NCBI GenBank assembly: GCA_003260075.1
Contig: QLIY01000699.1
Location: 1-64,000 of the forward strand
Direction: 5' to 3'
DNA: 64,000 nucleotides
Origin: Phallusia mammillata
Lineage: Eukaryota > Chordata > Ascidiacea > Phlebobranchia > Ascidiidae
The position numbers were made by a program, and so were the translations under genes. Below are positions 1 to 35,540 of the stretch, piece by piece (positions within the stretch are counted from its first letter, which is position 1; every line of letters starts with the position of its first letter). Below the pieces are notes generated by a model. It was not told where the DNA came from and did not search any database. It was given only the letters and a program-made list of their open reading frames with translations.

Positions 1-1284
1 AAAAATGCTCATGTCCTGGCAGTGAGCCCAAACCGTAAAATATTATGGTTTGCAGATAGAGTAAATGTTTGGTGCTCGGGCTATAATGCTCGATTACCAT
101 GACGTAACAATAGATTGCTGGCCATGTTTTATGACGTCACATACACTTATAAAATCACAGTAGATCAGCCTCGTTTTTATGTTGCGTTAAATTAAAACTT
201 TTTTTGACTTTTACACCCAATCACAAAAAAATGCTGTTTTTCGTGTGTGTTATACACAACTCATTTTGCGAAGAAAATAGTCCTAAAAAAATTAACACAG
301 CTCATTCAATCACAAAACAGGTTGGAGCTGTAGTTTCGATTGGTTGGTATCGTTCCAGAGCTGCCGTCGATTGGAGCATTGTGCGCAACATCGCTTTTGC
401 CTGGTTCGTTACCGTTCCCGTTTCCGGCCTCTTCAGCGCAGGTGCCATGTTTTTCCTTGTCAAGGTCACATGAGGTCATACTGCTGAGTTTAAAACATTT
501 ACTGCGTCCAACCAACGATGACATAAATCTCTTCAAACGGTTGCCTTTTCTGCTCAAGGCGCTTTTTACGCTGCCTATACCGCATACATTGTGTGTATTT
601 TTAAAAAAACTGTTTTTTTCCTTTCAACGTATGCCATTTTCTCGACCAAAATTATGCCTGATTTATTCTTTGAATTCCGTTTTTTCCTGCCTTTTTAACC
701 ACATTTCAGTAGCAAATGTTATGTTCATTTTAGATGACCAACTGTTTAATATTTCTCCAGTGTTGATTTGAAATGTCGAAATGCATGACAAAAATCGAGT
801 TACATTGCATATGCCTTTACTTAGAAAGCCATAAGCATAAAATACGTCAAAATACTACCTCATGTAGTTGCACTCAAATGTACATGCTTGCCGCTAGGTG
901 GTGTCAGAGATGTATTATTATAACGGACCTCCAATTTAAAGTAGTAACTTTAGCCATTTACATGCGTTTTAGGTGTAAATAACGATCGAGTGTTGTGTGG
1001 GATAATATGATTTTGCTTTCTGGTTGAAATTGCCGGCAAATTAGTTTTCTTTTTTGTACGATTGTTCTATAGTGTTTTTGTGCCTAAACATCGCTTAGCA
1101 TTTTTACATAAACGAACCGCGCAGCTTGACCTGTGAATTTTGCAAATTAGTGTGTCTTTGTAGTAGCTCAACTCGAAACATAGTCTTAAAAAAGTAAGCA
1201 CTGCATGAATGGTGCCTCACTAAATATCACTCAGTGTCTAAATGCCTTGTTGTCATAGGCATAACGTTATATATCTCTAATTAG
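1..1284. other. Non-coding stretch, no supported gene
   Basis: No recognisable gene. One TGACGTCA palindrome lies at 132-139. Open frames on both strands around 300-770 have no recognisable domain. The minus-strand frame (557-306) has coding-like composition but no confirmed splice context. Confidence 0.5.
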
Positions 1285-1470
1285 CAATGCCGGATTAAGG
1301 GTCTGCTGGCCTGTAGGCACATTTTATAAGTGGCCCGAAAATAAGGGTTGCCAACAAAAAAATTAGAATCATCAGTGTTGCCAAATCATTGTCACAAAGA
1401 CAATGATTGTTGGATTTTTGGCCGGCCTGTAGGCACGTGCCTACTTTGCCTAATGGTTAATCCGGCACTG
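1285..1470. mobile_element. hAT-like MITE, 186 bp
   Basis: The ends are inverted repeats: CAATGCCGGATTAA on the left and its complement, TTAATCCGGCACTG, on the right. An identical 8-bp target duplication CTAATTAG flanks it at 1277-1284 and 1471-1478. The 8-bp duplication and the CAGTGCCGG-type end are typical of hAT transposons. There is no coding capacity, so it is a non-autonomous copy. The motif GGCCTGTAGGCAC occurs twice, near both ends. Confidence 0.8.
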
Positions 1471-2931
1471 CTAATTAGGGCCATAGGTAATATCTAAATA
1501 TGTGTCGTTTCCTTTGAAAACAGAAAGACTATTGTGGGTGACATTGTTACACAAACAGTCCATTTTTACAACCTGTATATCAACACAATGTGAAGGTTAA
1601 GTCCAATTTTCACGACCATCAAACTGGTGAACGTTTTTTGAAAAATATTATCAAAACATGAAGCAGCTGGATATACACCAACGATTCATGTAACAAACAG
1701 CTTTTGAGCCACAATATATACACCAAATTTTAATCCCAGCCCCTTTTAACCTTTTTCGTTGCCGATCAGTCTTCCACGAGACTTTATTTTGAAACAACAA
1801 AGACACGAACGGCCCGTTTCAGCAAGACGTCCTCCCTGCTCCAAACACAACAACCAGTTGGGCCTTTACGGGTCTCCCAAGTGGCCCCATTCAAGCGGGA
1901 ATTAGTTTCAGAATGGCGAATTAAGACCTCGTCGTGACTGTGGCAGTCCCACGGCGATATTATTGTTTGCTTTCGGCCGTTTTTCAATGGGGCCTTTGCT
2001 TTGCAGGGGCAAGAACTTCGTACAGGCACCACTACCAAGCTTTAGGCATAACATAAAGGCTTTTATGAAACCAAGGAACCGTTCAGGTTTAGAATATGAT
2101 GTTATTCATATGAGGAAGCTTTGTCTGTCTGTTTATTATTAAATATTTTTGACCATGACTTAAATGATGTTTACATTTGCTAGATGTATTTTAGGCGCTT
2201 GAGGTACAGGGTTGCGCGCTCGGGGTTCGAAAAGTTTTTTTTTATTCACCATATTCTGTTGCTTCATCGGTTGTAGCGTTACATGCATACTTTAAATACA
2301 ATCTACGGACTAAAATAACGAACTTCAATTTAGGGTTGCCAATGCAGTTTTAACTATTGTTTCAATGACATAGGCCTATGTACTCTTCACACTATAGTTC
2401 ACACTATAGCCGCCTTTTTTTCTGGGATTTTAATTCTTGTCATTTCGTATCAAATAACAAGTTTGATTCGCTGCATTAAGGTCCATGAAAAATGAACCCA
2501 TTTGCCTAGCTAAAGGCAGGGCTACTTTTAAACTTGCTCTCGCTTTTCACTGTTTTTAAAAGGATTTTTTGCCCACAAAGCGTAGACTGATGTGTATGAA
2601 TAAGTTCGAACCAGCACCCAACTAATTATACAAAGGCCTGTGGTTGAGAAGCTCAGCTCAAACGGGTAAAATCAATCAATCAATAACTATAAAGCCCCCC
2701 CCCCCCTGACTTTGATTGACAGCTGGGCCACTGCACTAAGTATACAACCTATACGATAAGTAACTTGAATGACACAGCCAAAACAAATAGGCAAATCGTT
2801 GATAGAGATGATATTGGTAAATGTGCACTTCTTTCTGGGATAATTTACATTAAAACTCATGTAAGGATTATATTGATGCTATACGTATATGCATCTACTT
2901 GAGAAATTATTCTTTTATATTTTACTCCTTA

Positions 2932-2970
<39 letters not shown>

Positions 2971-3329
2971 TTGCTGCCTATCCCGACGTATACAACCGCC
3001 ATTATTGAGTTTTATTTCTTGTTGTAGCCTACATATGCTGGTCGTTTGGTTTGGCCAAGGTTACAAGTTTTTACACAGTTGAATTTAAAACCAATGTACA
3101 GTGCACATTACACAATGGAACTGTACTAAAGAGTGCTATGAACAACAAATGTTATGGGGGGAAGTCAAGAAACGAAACAAATTGCTATACAACTTCTATA
3201 TTTTGCCTTGAATAAAGCGTCTTTATAATTGATTTCTACCCCGTCGCAAATTTTGTGTTTACTCTTTAATCTGTATTTGATGAATAATGGATAAACTTTT
3301 CAGCAATTGTTATTTGGCATGTTGTTATT
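1471..3329. other. Non-coding stretch with two C-runs
   Basis: No gene recognised. Two C homopolymers stand out: 12 C at 2695-2706 and 35 C at 2933-2967. Neither has an obvious direct duplication beside it, unlike the run at 3400. A slightly GC-richer block at 1785-2040 has open frames on the minus strand but no recognisable domain. Confidence 0.4.
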
Positions 3330-3479
3330 CGTGTTATCTTTCGTCACAAACTTAACCAACCGATTGTGAGTTCGTGAGTTCGAGTGCATGCTCAGCTACC
3401 CCCCCCCCCCCGTGTTATCTTTCGTCACAAACTTAACCAACCGATTGTGAGTTCGTGACAGGAGTGCATGCTCAGCTAC
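3330..3479. repeat. Direct duplication split by a C-run (join)
   Basis: Copy 1 (3330-3399) and copy 2 (3411-3479) are near-identical, differing in a few bases near TTCGTGA. They are separated by a C-run at 3399-3411. This is the only duplicated join in the window written in C instead of G. Confidence 0.85.
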
Positions 3480-3964
3480 TCTAAGCACAAAGGTTATATT
3501 GTTCTATTAGAATAGCTAAGCTAGTTATTATTTAAACTTATATCCCGTCAAGTTGGACAACACACACATATGCCACAATATAATAGACTTGAATAGGATT
3601 GCGGTTCTGCGTGTTCTGTCACGACCTCCACAAAGCGAGCAAGCAATCAAGTCAAAATGGCCATAGCGCCCAAAGCACAGGACCCAAGCACCAATTGAAA
3701 GCCAGTCGATGCCCCCATTAACGCACTTGGGGGTGTGTATTGCGGCTCTCCGTGGCACTGTACAATCACGTGGCCTACAATTGAGCAAAGTGCCTGTTGT
3801 GAAATAAGCGCGACTTTGCCGTTCGCAAATATTTAAATAGATTACGACTGACGGCGAGCAATGGGGTATTGTCGCGTAAACAGAAGTTCTCTTGTTTGTC
3901 AGAAAGGTCACAGCTGCAGTCTGTGTTCAAGTTGTTTTTCTGAATCATTGTTTTGCCTTTAGTC

Positions 3965-4485
3965 CAGCGGTTCTCAACCAGTGGGCCATGGCCCACTGGT
4001 GGGCCATACAAGCATTTTGATTGGGCCACAGACCAATCAAATAGAAAGCTGTTTTTAGGAATTTACTTTCATTTGTGTCGCTACACTCAGTTTTACAAAA
4101 ATAATGGCTTGGGGGGAAATTGAGAAGGGATGTAAATTAATTTGAATTTAACTATTTACGGTATAAAGTTACTTTGAGTTTCTGCAACACTTTATGTTTA
4201 TGATGTAATAAACTACTTGGGATTACAATAAAGCCAGATAGCAGCATATTCATTGTCCAATTACTCGGTCATAACTGAAAGTGCTTGATTAAAGAAGGGA
4301 AACTGCTATTTTATGATTTTTTTTCGCATTAAGTTATATTGAACTTATATTCTGTTTGAAATATGTTCTGCTTTTTTTCTGAACCTGTTTTATAGTTGTT
4401 TTTTTCTTTCATAAAAATTTACTGGGCCACAGAATTTTTGAGCAATGAAAATGGGCCACGAAAGAAAAAAGGTTGAGAACCACTG
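3965..4485. mobile_element. hAT-like MITE, 521 bp
   Basis: It begins CAGCGGTTCTCAACC and ends GGTTGAGAACCACTG, the classic hAT terminal inverted repeat. A perfect 8-bp target duplication CTTTAGTC lies at 3957-3964 and 4486-4493. GGGCCA(C/T) motifs recur inside. No transposase frame is visible, so it is non-autonomous. Confidence 0.88.
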
Positions 4486-5339
4486 CTTTAGTCGCTTCAT
4501 TGGATAAGTTGTGGAGATGTAAGCATTGACACTGGTTTTTAAGATGTTTTTCTATACATTTGTCTCAAAATTTAGCCATGGTTATGCCTTGTTTAGGATA
4601 GTTCTGCATGTTATTTAATACAGTTTGAATTAACTGCTGTGCACTTATTTTTGGATGTCAACATTGTCAAAGCAGTAAAACGTTTTTTTTTTTGGCATAA
4701 AATATCAAAGGAAAAGCTGTTAAATATGCCGTCCATGCGAGCTTGGAATATTTGCACCTAAAAATAGTGTTTACGTTGAGTTCTAGACATTAAGTAATAG
4801 CAAGAAAAATTGTCTCTAATATATAAATTACAAGAAAATACAGAGGATAGTTCTAAAGTTTCGTAATTTCGTGTTTGTAATAAATGCATATCTGTGATAC
4901 GTATTCTTTTTCCAGATATGTTTGCCTGAGAAGAACAATTAGTTGCTTTGATGTGCGAAAACTAAAACTGGACACTTATCCCCAACGTTGTGTTGGCTGG
5001 TTGTGTCGATATAACGCTTTCTATTCGATTTTTCGGCAGTCGAGGACATTAAGTGGGGGCACCTGTGTACAGGGATTAGAGATTTATCGATTTTGAAAGC
5101 TCAACGGCAAACACAAGCGACCGGACTTGAAATGAGCCGCCTCTGTGCTGAAGAGACACTTTTTTCATCCTGTTTCTGCAACTGGATCCATTGAAATGAA
5201 TCAACAAGTTGTTGTTGCTGGGATGCGACGAAGTAGGAGTCGTTCTTTGTTTTAGTCTTAAATATTTTTAGTGAACTGTTAATTTACCACAGGTTCCCAC
5301 GGCAATTGAACTATCACGCAAAGTGTAACAAATAATGCC

Positions 5340-5580
5340 AATTTGTTCCCGTGGTGTGGTTTAAATTTGTGCGTTTGTATTGATGTGTTTGTAAGTATAC
5401 GCATCTTATGTGAAAGTTGTGTGTGGGCGTATTAATGTGTGTGTGCCTAGGCACCTCATGTGAATGTTGTGTGCGTTTGTATTAATGTGTTTGGAACTGT
5501 AAGTTTGAACGTGAGCACGTGTATATGTGTACATGTACGTGTGTATACGTGTGTACGTGTTCACGTATGTGTGTACTACT
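5340..5580. repeat. TG-rich imperfect simple repeat
   Basis: Irregular runs of GTGTGT, TGTGTTTG and TACGTGTG extend across about 240 bp. This is low-complexity sequence and not a clean microsatellite. It sits immediately upstream of the possible exon at 5631-5807. Confidence 0.6.
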
Positions 5581-5630
5581 CGACTGAGCTAATCCAATTT
5601 TACGATAAACTACAAAAGGAAAAATGCGAA

Positions 5631-5807
5631 ATGAACTTGTCACACAACGACTCTCTATTTACAAACCCGCCGGAATTATTTGACATTCTTAACCGCGCGC
5701 CAGTGCTTGAAAAGGCGAAAATTAAAGAAACACGTCGGACACAATGGAAACAATTCGAACACTTTGACGTCACAAAACCGAGCACGAAAATGTGGTCACG
5801 AGAATAA
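5631..5807 (+). CDS. Possible small ORF or terminal exon, 58 codons
   Basis: An open frame runs from ATG at 5631 to TAA at 5805. The frame remains open upstream to about 5583, so it could be the last exon of a gene that begins further left. The product is charged (for example KAKIKETRRTQWKQFEHF) and has coding-like composition, unlike the surrounding low-complexity sequence. No domain is recognised. It lies about 900 bp upstream of the 6713-8769 gene on the same strand, but I found no donor that would join the two. It could be a spurious frame. Confidence 0.3.
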   Translation: MNLSHNDSLFTNPPELFDILNRAPVLEKAKIKETRRTQWKQFEHFDVTKPSTKMWSRE

Positions 5808-6712
5808 TAATATTTATACAGATTTCTAAAGGTCAAGTACTTTGTTCGTGTAGCTAATGTCAAAATAATGTTATGACCTGGATACATAACTTTTACACAG
5901 AAATTGTGACGTGCTAATATACCCAACAAAGACGATTATTATTCGACTCCCCAATGTGATAAATGACCCTTAAATTCGGAGTTACGAATCAGTTGCAAGT
6001 TGTGTTAGAACGCGTTGGGCGATTCTGACACAGATAGAAGTCGTCAGTTTCGATGACTTTGATCAACTTATTTTGGATAGTTGTGCAAAGTATATCATGC
6101 AAACTGGTCTGGCGATGTGTTTTCAATGTAAGTTAATACAGCTCAAGTGTATAATACAGGTTTGAACTGTTGCAAGCATTTTCGAATAGAGTTCTTTTGC
6201 AATTTGTATTTATAATATAACCAACAGCTTAAAAAAACATAGTAGCCTATGTGTGACCCTTATTAAAGGAAATAAAATTGTGCACTGAATGCTGAATGGT
6301 ATAATTTCCTCCTAATGTAATTCTTTAAAATGGTTTAGAGATTTTGCGAACGTTTTTTAAGGTACATATACCAACAGACGTTTTGGAATAAAATGTATCA
6401 ACCTCTATATTCTATAATGTCAATTAGTATCGAATTTGTGAGAACTATTTTACCCAAAGCTAAAATGTTTGCAATTTTCCCAACTTTTGTGTTTAATGAC
6501 GACCACAAGCCGTATAAGGGCCGTTTAAATTGCTTGCCCCTTACCACAAAGTATCAAGTGGTCACTCTTCTAAATCTCCACTTGAAACGACACGATCGAA
6601 AATCGTTAAAGAATTAATAGCTGGCACTCGCGAGCCCCGCGCACGTTCCTTCTAAAGATCGACGTCGGTCCTTTGTGATGTAACAATGAGCAATTGTTGA
6701 TTTCGCGTAGGA

Positions 6713-8769
6713 ATGAAAACCCTCCAACCCACTCAGAAAACAGGCGAAGCGTGCAGGAGATTGGGACTGACCCTTCCTCCACTGCAAGTACAAACGCAAA
6801 GACTCTCAAACAAGCGAGCTAAATCCAAGGTAACCTTTAATCGTGTGTTGTAAAACTCGTAAACAAGAATTGCATCAAATGATCTTAACTCTCTTAAATC
6901 AACCTACACGCTATTGCTGCTTTGAAATCGGTAACTGTTTTAAAGATAAATTTACAGACCTGTCTAAATAGGTGTACGTGATGTTACTGAGCATATAAAC
7001 AACTAATTTTATTTGTAAGGTAAGTTTTCCTTAAAACCTAGTCATAATTTGCACAGGTCGTCTTGGTCTGTATTAAAACCGGATCCCTAAAAACGTTCAA
7101 AGCAACAACATGTCATAGGTTTTAAACCTGCCAACGACATGAAAATTTTAAGCACCAATAGATTAAGTTGATTTGATATTTAATGTCGAACGCACGGTTT
7201 TATTCACATACTATTGCTTTCTTGAAACTATTTAGTGCAAAGTACAAAAGCAGCATCACCCATTTTGCTGCCAGTCGGGTTACCGAATTTATTTTTAGTT
7301 TGGTGCATTTTGAGCGAGTGTTTATAGAATTAAGATGTAAAACTATGTTTCAGAATAACACAAAGTCTTCACCCCAACCGCGACCTACAGTGATATTCGG
7401 ACATAGCTTGTCGGATTACGTCACAAAACCGTCGTACTTCTGCCATCCAGTGGTCGTCCCAGCTTTGGCGTCTGTAGATCCAATTGGTATGAACTGCTTC
7501 TAAAAAGAGCTCCTTTTAAAGGGCTACTCTAAAATACGAAATCTACGCAATCTGCGCAATCTACGCAATCTATACGCAATCTACTAAAAAAAACTAACTA
7601 AGATGTTGACGGTTAGGGCTATTAGGGTTTGGGTGAATCACAGTACGCCAGGCCCATTGAAGGGGCTATACCGAATCAGCCGGTCAACAAAAATAACTAT
7701 ATAATTTAATCTCAGATACCTTTAGGGCTTAATTTTCTTACAAGTGTTAACATGCGACACCATGCGGTATTTAGTACCACTCTCAACACACATGTGAATA
7801 TTAAGCCTAAACTGGGCATCTAAAACTAAATTATATTGTTATTTTTATTATAAACCCTCACCCAGACCCTAAAAGCTCTAACCGTCAACATTTTTCAAAA
7901 GTTGCATACGTTTTATGTAGATTGCGTATAGCTTGCGTAGATTGCGTATAGATTGCGTAGCTTGCGTAGATTGCGTATTTTAGAGGGGGGGGGGGCCCCC
8001 CTTTTAAACATACTTTTAATACAACCACATTTTAATACTTTTTCTTTTAAATGCACATTTTCCTAAGAACAGTCCACACATACAGTGGCTAAGCTTATTT
8101 GTTATCTCAGCTTATTTGTTTTGTAATTTTACAGTTTGCTCAGAAGCGCCATCGTCCGACGCCAAACCAATACCGATGCCTCTACCCTCAGGATTGCCTG
8201 CTTCCGAAACTCCAACTTGCATCAGTCACCAAGAAAAGGGAAAAAAGCCCAGATCACCTAACGCTGCTTCCCCACAACGTAAACCACGTGACTCAATACT
8301 CCTGAACCGTAAAGAACATTCGAAACGTCGCGCTTCGCAGAAATTTCTCGAATTCTGCCAAAACGAGGGTTTCGATCCATCTAGCTCTGAGTTCAACAAA
8401 ATCACTTACTCCTTTCGAAACGTGAAAAAGTTCGGACCGATATCCAAATCCACTTGTCTGGTGCCTTTGAATGAGGACAGTATCTTGACTGCCACCAAGC
8501 GGAATGCCGTCGATTTGACCTTACGACTACGCCGAAATGAAACGATACAGAAGACGAAACGACAACTTGGCCAAGGACGCAAAATTCGCGAAAACGCACG
8601 TGAAGCAGCTGCTAAAGGACAAGACGCTGCAGCGAAGGCTATTACGTTTATTTTACGCGACCCAAGGGAAAGTCCATTAAAAACTGTCGTTTTACCTCCT
8701 ATTAAAAGCGTGTCCTCCATTGAGAGGCCAATAAAAACTCATGATTTATTAACAGAAGCTCCACGATAA
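6713..8769 (+). CDS. Three-exon gene, conserved-looking protein of unknown function (294 aa)
   Basis: Proposed coding exons are 6713-6829, 7354-7486 and 8135-8769. Introns are GT-AG (donors CCAAG|gtaacc and CAATTG|gtatga; acceptors gtttcag and tttacag). Phases agree: phase 0 at the first intron and one base carried over at the second. The total is 885 nt, or 294 codons plus stop. The predicted protein is basic and rich in Lys, Arg, Ser and Pro. Its C-terminal half is helical and charged (RNETIQKTKRQLGQGRK and an Ala-rich segment). There is no signal peptide, membrane segment or domain I recognise. A polyadenylation signal AATAAA lies at 8876-8881, about 107 bp past the stop. A 480-bp MITE sits in intron 2. 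The first exon is the least certain part: an acceptor-like gtag lies just before the ATG, so more coding sequence could lie upstream. Confidence 0.62.
7521..8000. mobile_element. MITE with long subterminal repeats, 480 bp (8-bp TSD)
   Basis: An 8-bp direct repeat CTTTTAAA flanks it (7513-7520 and 8001-8008). The two ends are complementary over roughly 120 bp: GGG...TCTAAAATACG, then arrays of a short GATTGCGTA-type unit, then a GTTGACGGTTAG block. The right end is interrupted by 11 G at 7985-7995, consistent with the 10-base join placeholder seen elsewhere. The size of the duplication suggests hAT, but the terminal sequence is not the usual CAG type. It lies in intron 2 of the 6713-8769 gene. 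Confidence 0.75.
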
Positions 8770-8875
8770 ATTATTGTCATTAAAATTGTTGTTCAATGTG
8801 TTTTGTTTTTGCGTAACCTTCGTGTGCACTTTTAGTATTAAGTTTTGTAACATTGTTTTCGCCTTCATGAGTACA

Positions 8876-8881
8876 AATAAA
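8876..8881 (+). promoter_or_regulatory. Polyadenylation signal AATAAA
   Basis: Canonical hexamer about 107 bp after the stop of the unknown three-exon gene. Confidence 0.6.
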
Positions 8882-8889
8882 TACGTCAA

Positions 8890-33677
<24,788 letters not shown>

Positions 33678-33758
33678 TAGCGCTGTGTACATTAATAAGA
33701 TGACACTGCTGTTTACCCGCATACACTCTTATCGCCAGTTCAGTTTTCCCACGTTCTG

Positions 33759-33905
33759 TGACGTCACATTTTATGACGTCACACACACTTTATGACGTCA
33801 AACAATAGCATGACGTCACGAATCCTTGTTCACAAGGTGTTTTGTTCAGTTTTCACACTTTCTGTGACGTCACACTTTACGACGTCACACACTAGGATGA
33901 CGTCA
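33759..33905. promoter_or_regulatory. Cluster of six TGACGTCA palindromes
   Basis: Perfect TGACGTCA octamers lie at 33759, 33774, 33793, 33811, 33865 and 33898, with a CGACGTCA variant at 33880. A longer unit containing TTCACAAGGTGTTTT-like sequence repeats imperfectly. The cluster begins 82 bp after the SLK stop, so it lies in the 3' UTR or just beyond it. TGACGTCA is the CREB/ATF site, but its use as an enhancer here is inference. A dispersed repeat is an alternative. Confidence 0.6.
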
Positions 33906-35540
33906 TGCGACCTTGTCCTTTACAAGGTGTTTATTTTTTTTTCTGTCGCCAGGTTTAGCGTTTGTTGCCGCGAATTCGTTTATTTTCTTTTTTCGTTCCC
34001 GATTTCAATGCAATCCCTTGCAGCGCTGTCTCTTGGTGATCATCCAATGCCACTGTCCGAAAATCAATTCAAAATTGACTCTCTCAAAAAATGCTCTCAT
34101 TTAGGAAGTAAGCAAAACTGTATTGAAACACTTCGTACCAACTTAATACCGCCAAGTCATATAGTTTTGATGCTTTATAATTTCTCACAAGACCTTTTGC
34201 GTTGTAACAATGAGCACACATCTTGCGCGATTTTTGCTAAATAAGCACAAAAAATGCTGTGTCACAAAGCCTCGATTATAGCCTTGAAACACGGGCATAA
34301 ATAATTTTCATCTTTTTTCACGGCGACGCTTATTGGTTTTGTTACATCCTTACACAAAAATTATCCAGATCGCCCTAAAACATAAACAACCAAACATTTT
34401 AGTATCATCTCCGTTCCAAAAATTCCCGAAACAATCCTGTAGTGACGCTGCTCTACCAAAAGTCCTTTCCCGTGCAATAATATCGGCCTGGTGCGTATAT
34501 TACCCTTTACAATCACTCGCATGTAACCGGCTGTGCCGTGCGCGACGAACTAGCAATTGTCACGAGATATTAAGTAGCACTAGACTGTTCTGTAACATAA
34601 ATGCGCGTAGAATTTTATCTAGTTTCTCCTCTACATGTAGTTTCGCGAACTTTCGAGCGAATTTCACTTTTCTGTATATTTATGCCAGATTTACGAAATA
34701 TTAGCTTTGTCTTTTTGTGCGTTGAAGTCGCTTTTGCAAAGCATAATAGTGAGGTGTTCTAGATTATTCTAGAATAGTTTTTCCGAATATCTCACTACAA
34801 GGGTCCTATATAATCCTGATCAAAGTTGTTGAATTTTTTTCGATTCCGGATCTTTTTTGGGATTCAATATTCTGAATCGTGTTGATTCGAATCTTTCATT
34901 GCCTTTAAGTTGCTTATAACCCCATCGCGACCAGTAACACTTATTCATGTTAATATTTCATTTATAAAAGCATACTTGGTGGTCTTGTGCGATTTTTTAT
35001 TCCTAACGTCTTGTAGGATTTATCGCTTTTCCGTAGTTAACTTTCAAATCAAATACAAATAACAAGTAAAATTACAGGTGATTCGGTTAATCGCAATCCA
35101 GCCAATAGCAAATTCCGTGTAATTGCACACTAAAAACATTAACTGTAGCATATCATTAGCAAAAACCATTTAATTGCATATTCCGGTTTATCGCTTGGAC
35201 ATTTCAGTTGCCATTATCCACAATTGTCTGTACCAAGTTTAGTGTAAAAAGAACTGTAATTACCACTTTAAAGCAATTGAAATTTGAGCACAAAGTATGT
35301 AAAACATTTTGTCCAACCTGAAAATATATTTTTTTTTCGGGTGAATTTTGTCATGTGTTAGTTTTCACATACAAGAGCTTGTCTAGCAGTCTTTTGTGCT
35401 TTTAGACCTTCAGAGCTTAAATATGTCAATCGGTTAATTTGAACAAAACGTTAAACTACATATATAAGCCTACTACACATCGTATAGCTGTCAGTTTTAC
35501 TCCGACGCCTGTACATTGAACCGTGCATGCCCATTTTTAC
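33906..35540. other. Intergenic stretch without a supported gene
   Basis: AT-rich. A plus-strand open frame at 34008-34244 (78 codons) has no recognised domain. Around 35085-35230 there is a dispersed repeat (GCAAATTCCGT, GTTAATCGCAA) that also occurs at 32640-32830. Confidence 0.4.

Noticed and set aside
306-557. Minus-strand open frame with coding-like composition (Gly/Asn-rich)
   Set aside because: No domain, no clear splice sites and no partner exon in the window; the first in-frame ATG is internal.
1784-2038. GC-richer minus-strand open frame
   Set aside because: No recognisable domain or splice context.
2210-2245. tRNA-like GGTTCGAA box
   Set aside because: No D-arm or acceptor stem can be drawn around it.
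3528-4029. Overlapping minus-strand frames
   Set aside because: One overlaps the hAT element at 3965 and the other has no recognisable domain; likely chance.
7545-7985. CRISPR-like array of short repeats
   Set aside because: Units are about 9-11 bp without spacers and form inverted arms of a MITE in an animal genome.
34008-34244. 78-codon plus-strand frame after the TGACGTCA cluster
   Set aside because: No domain or splice context; could be chance in SLK 3' sequence.
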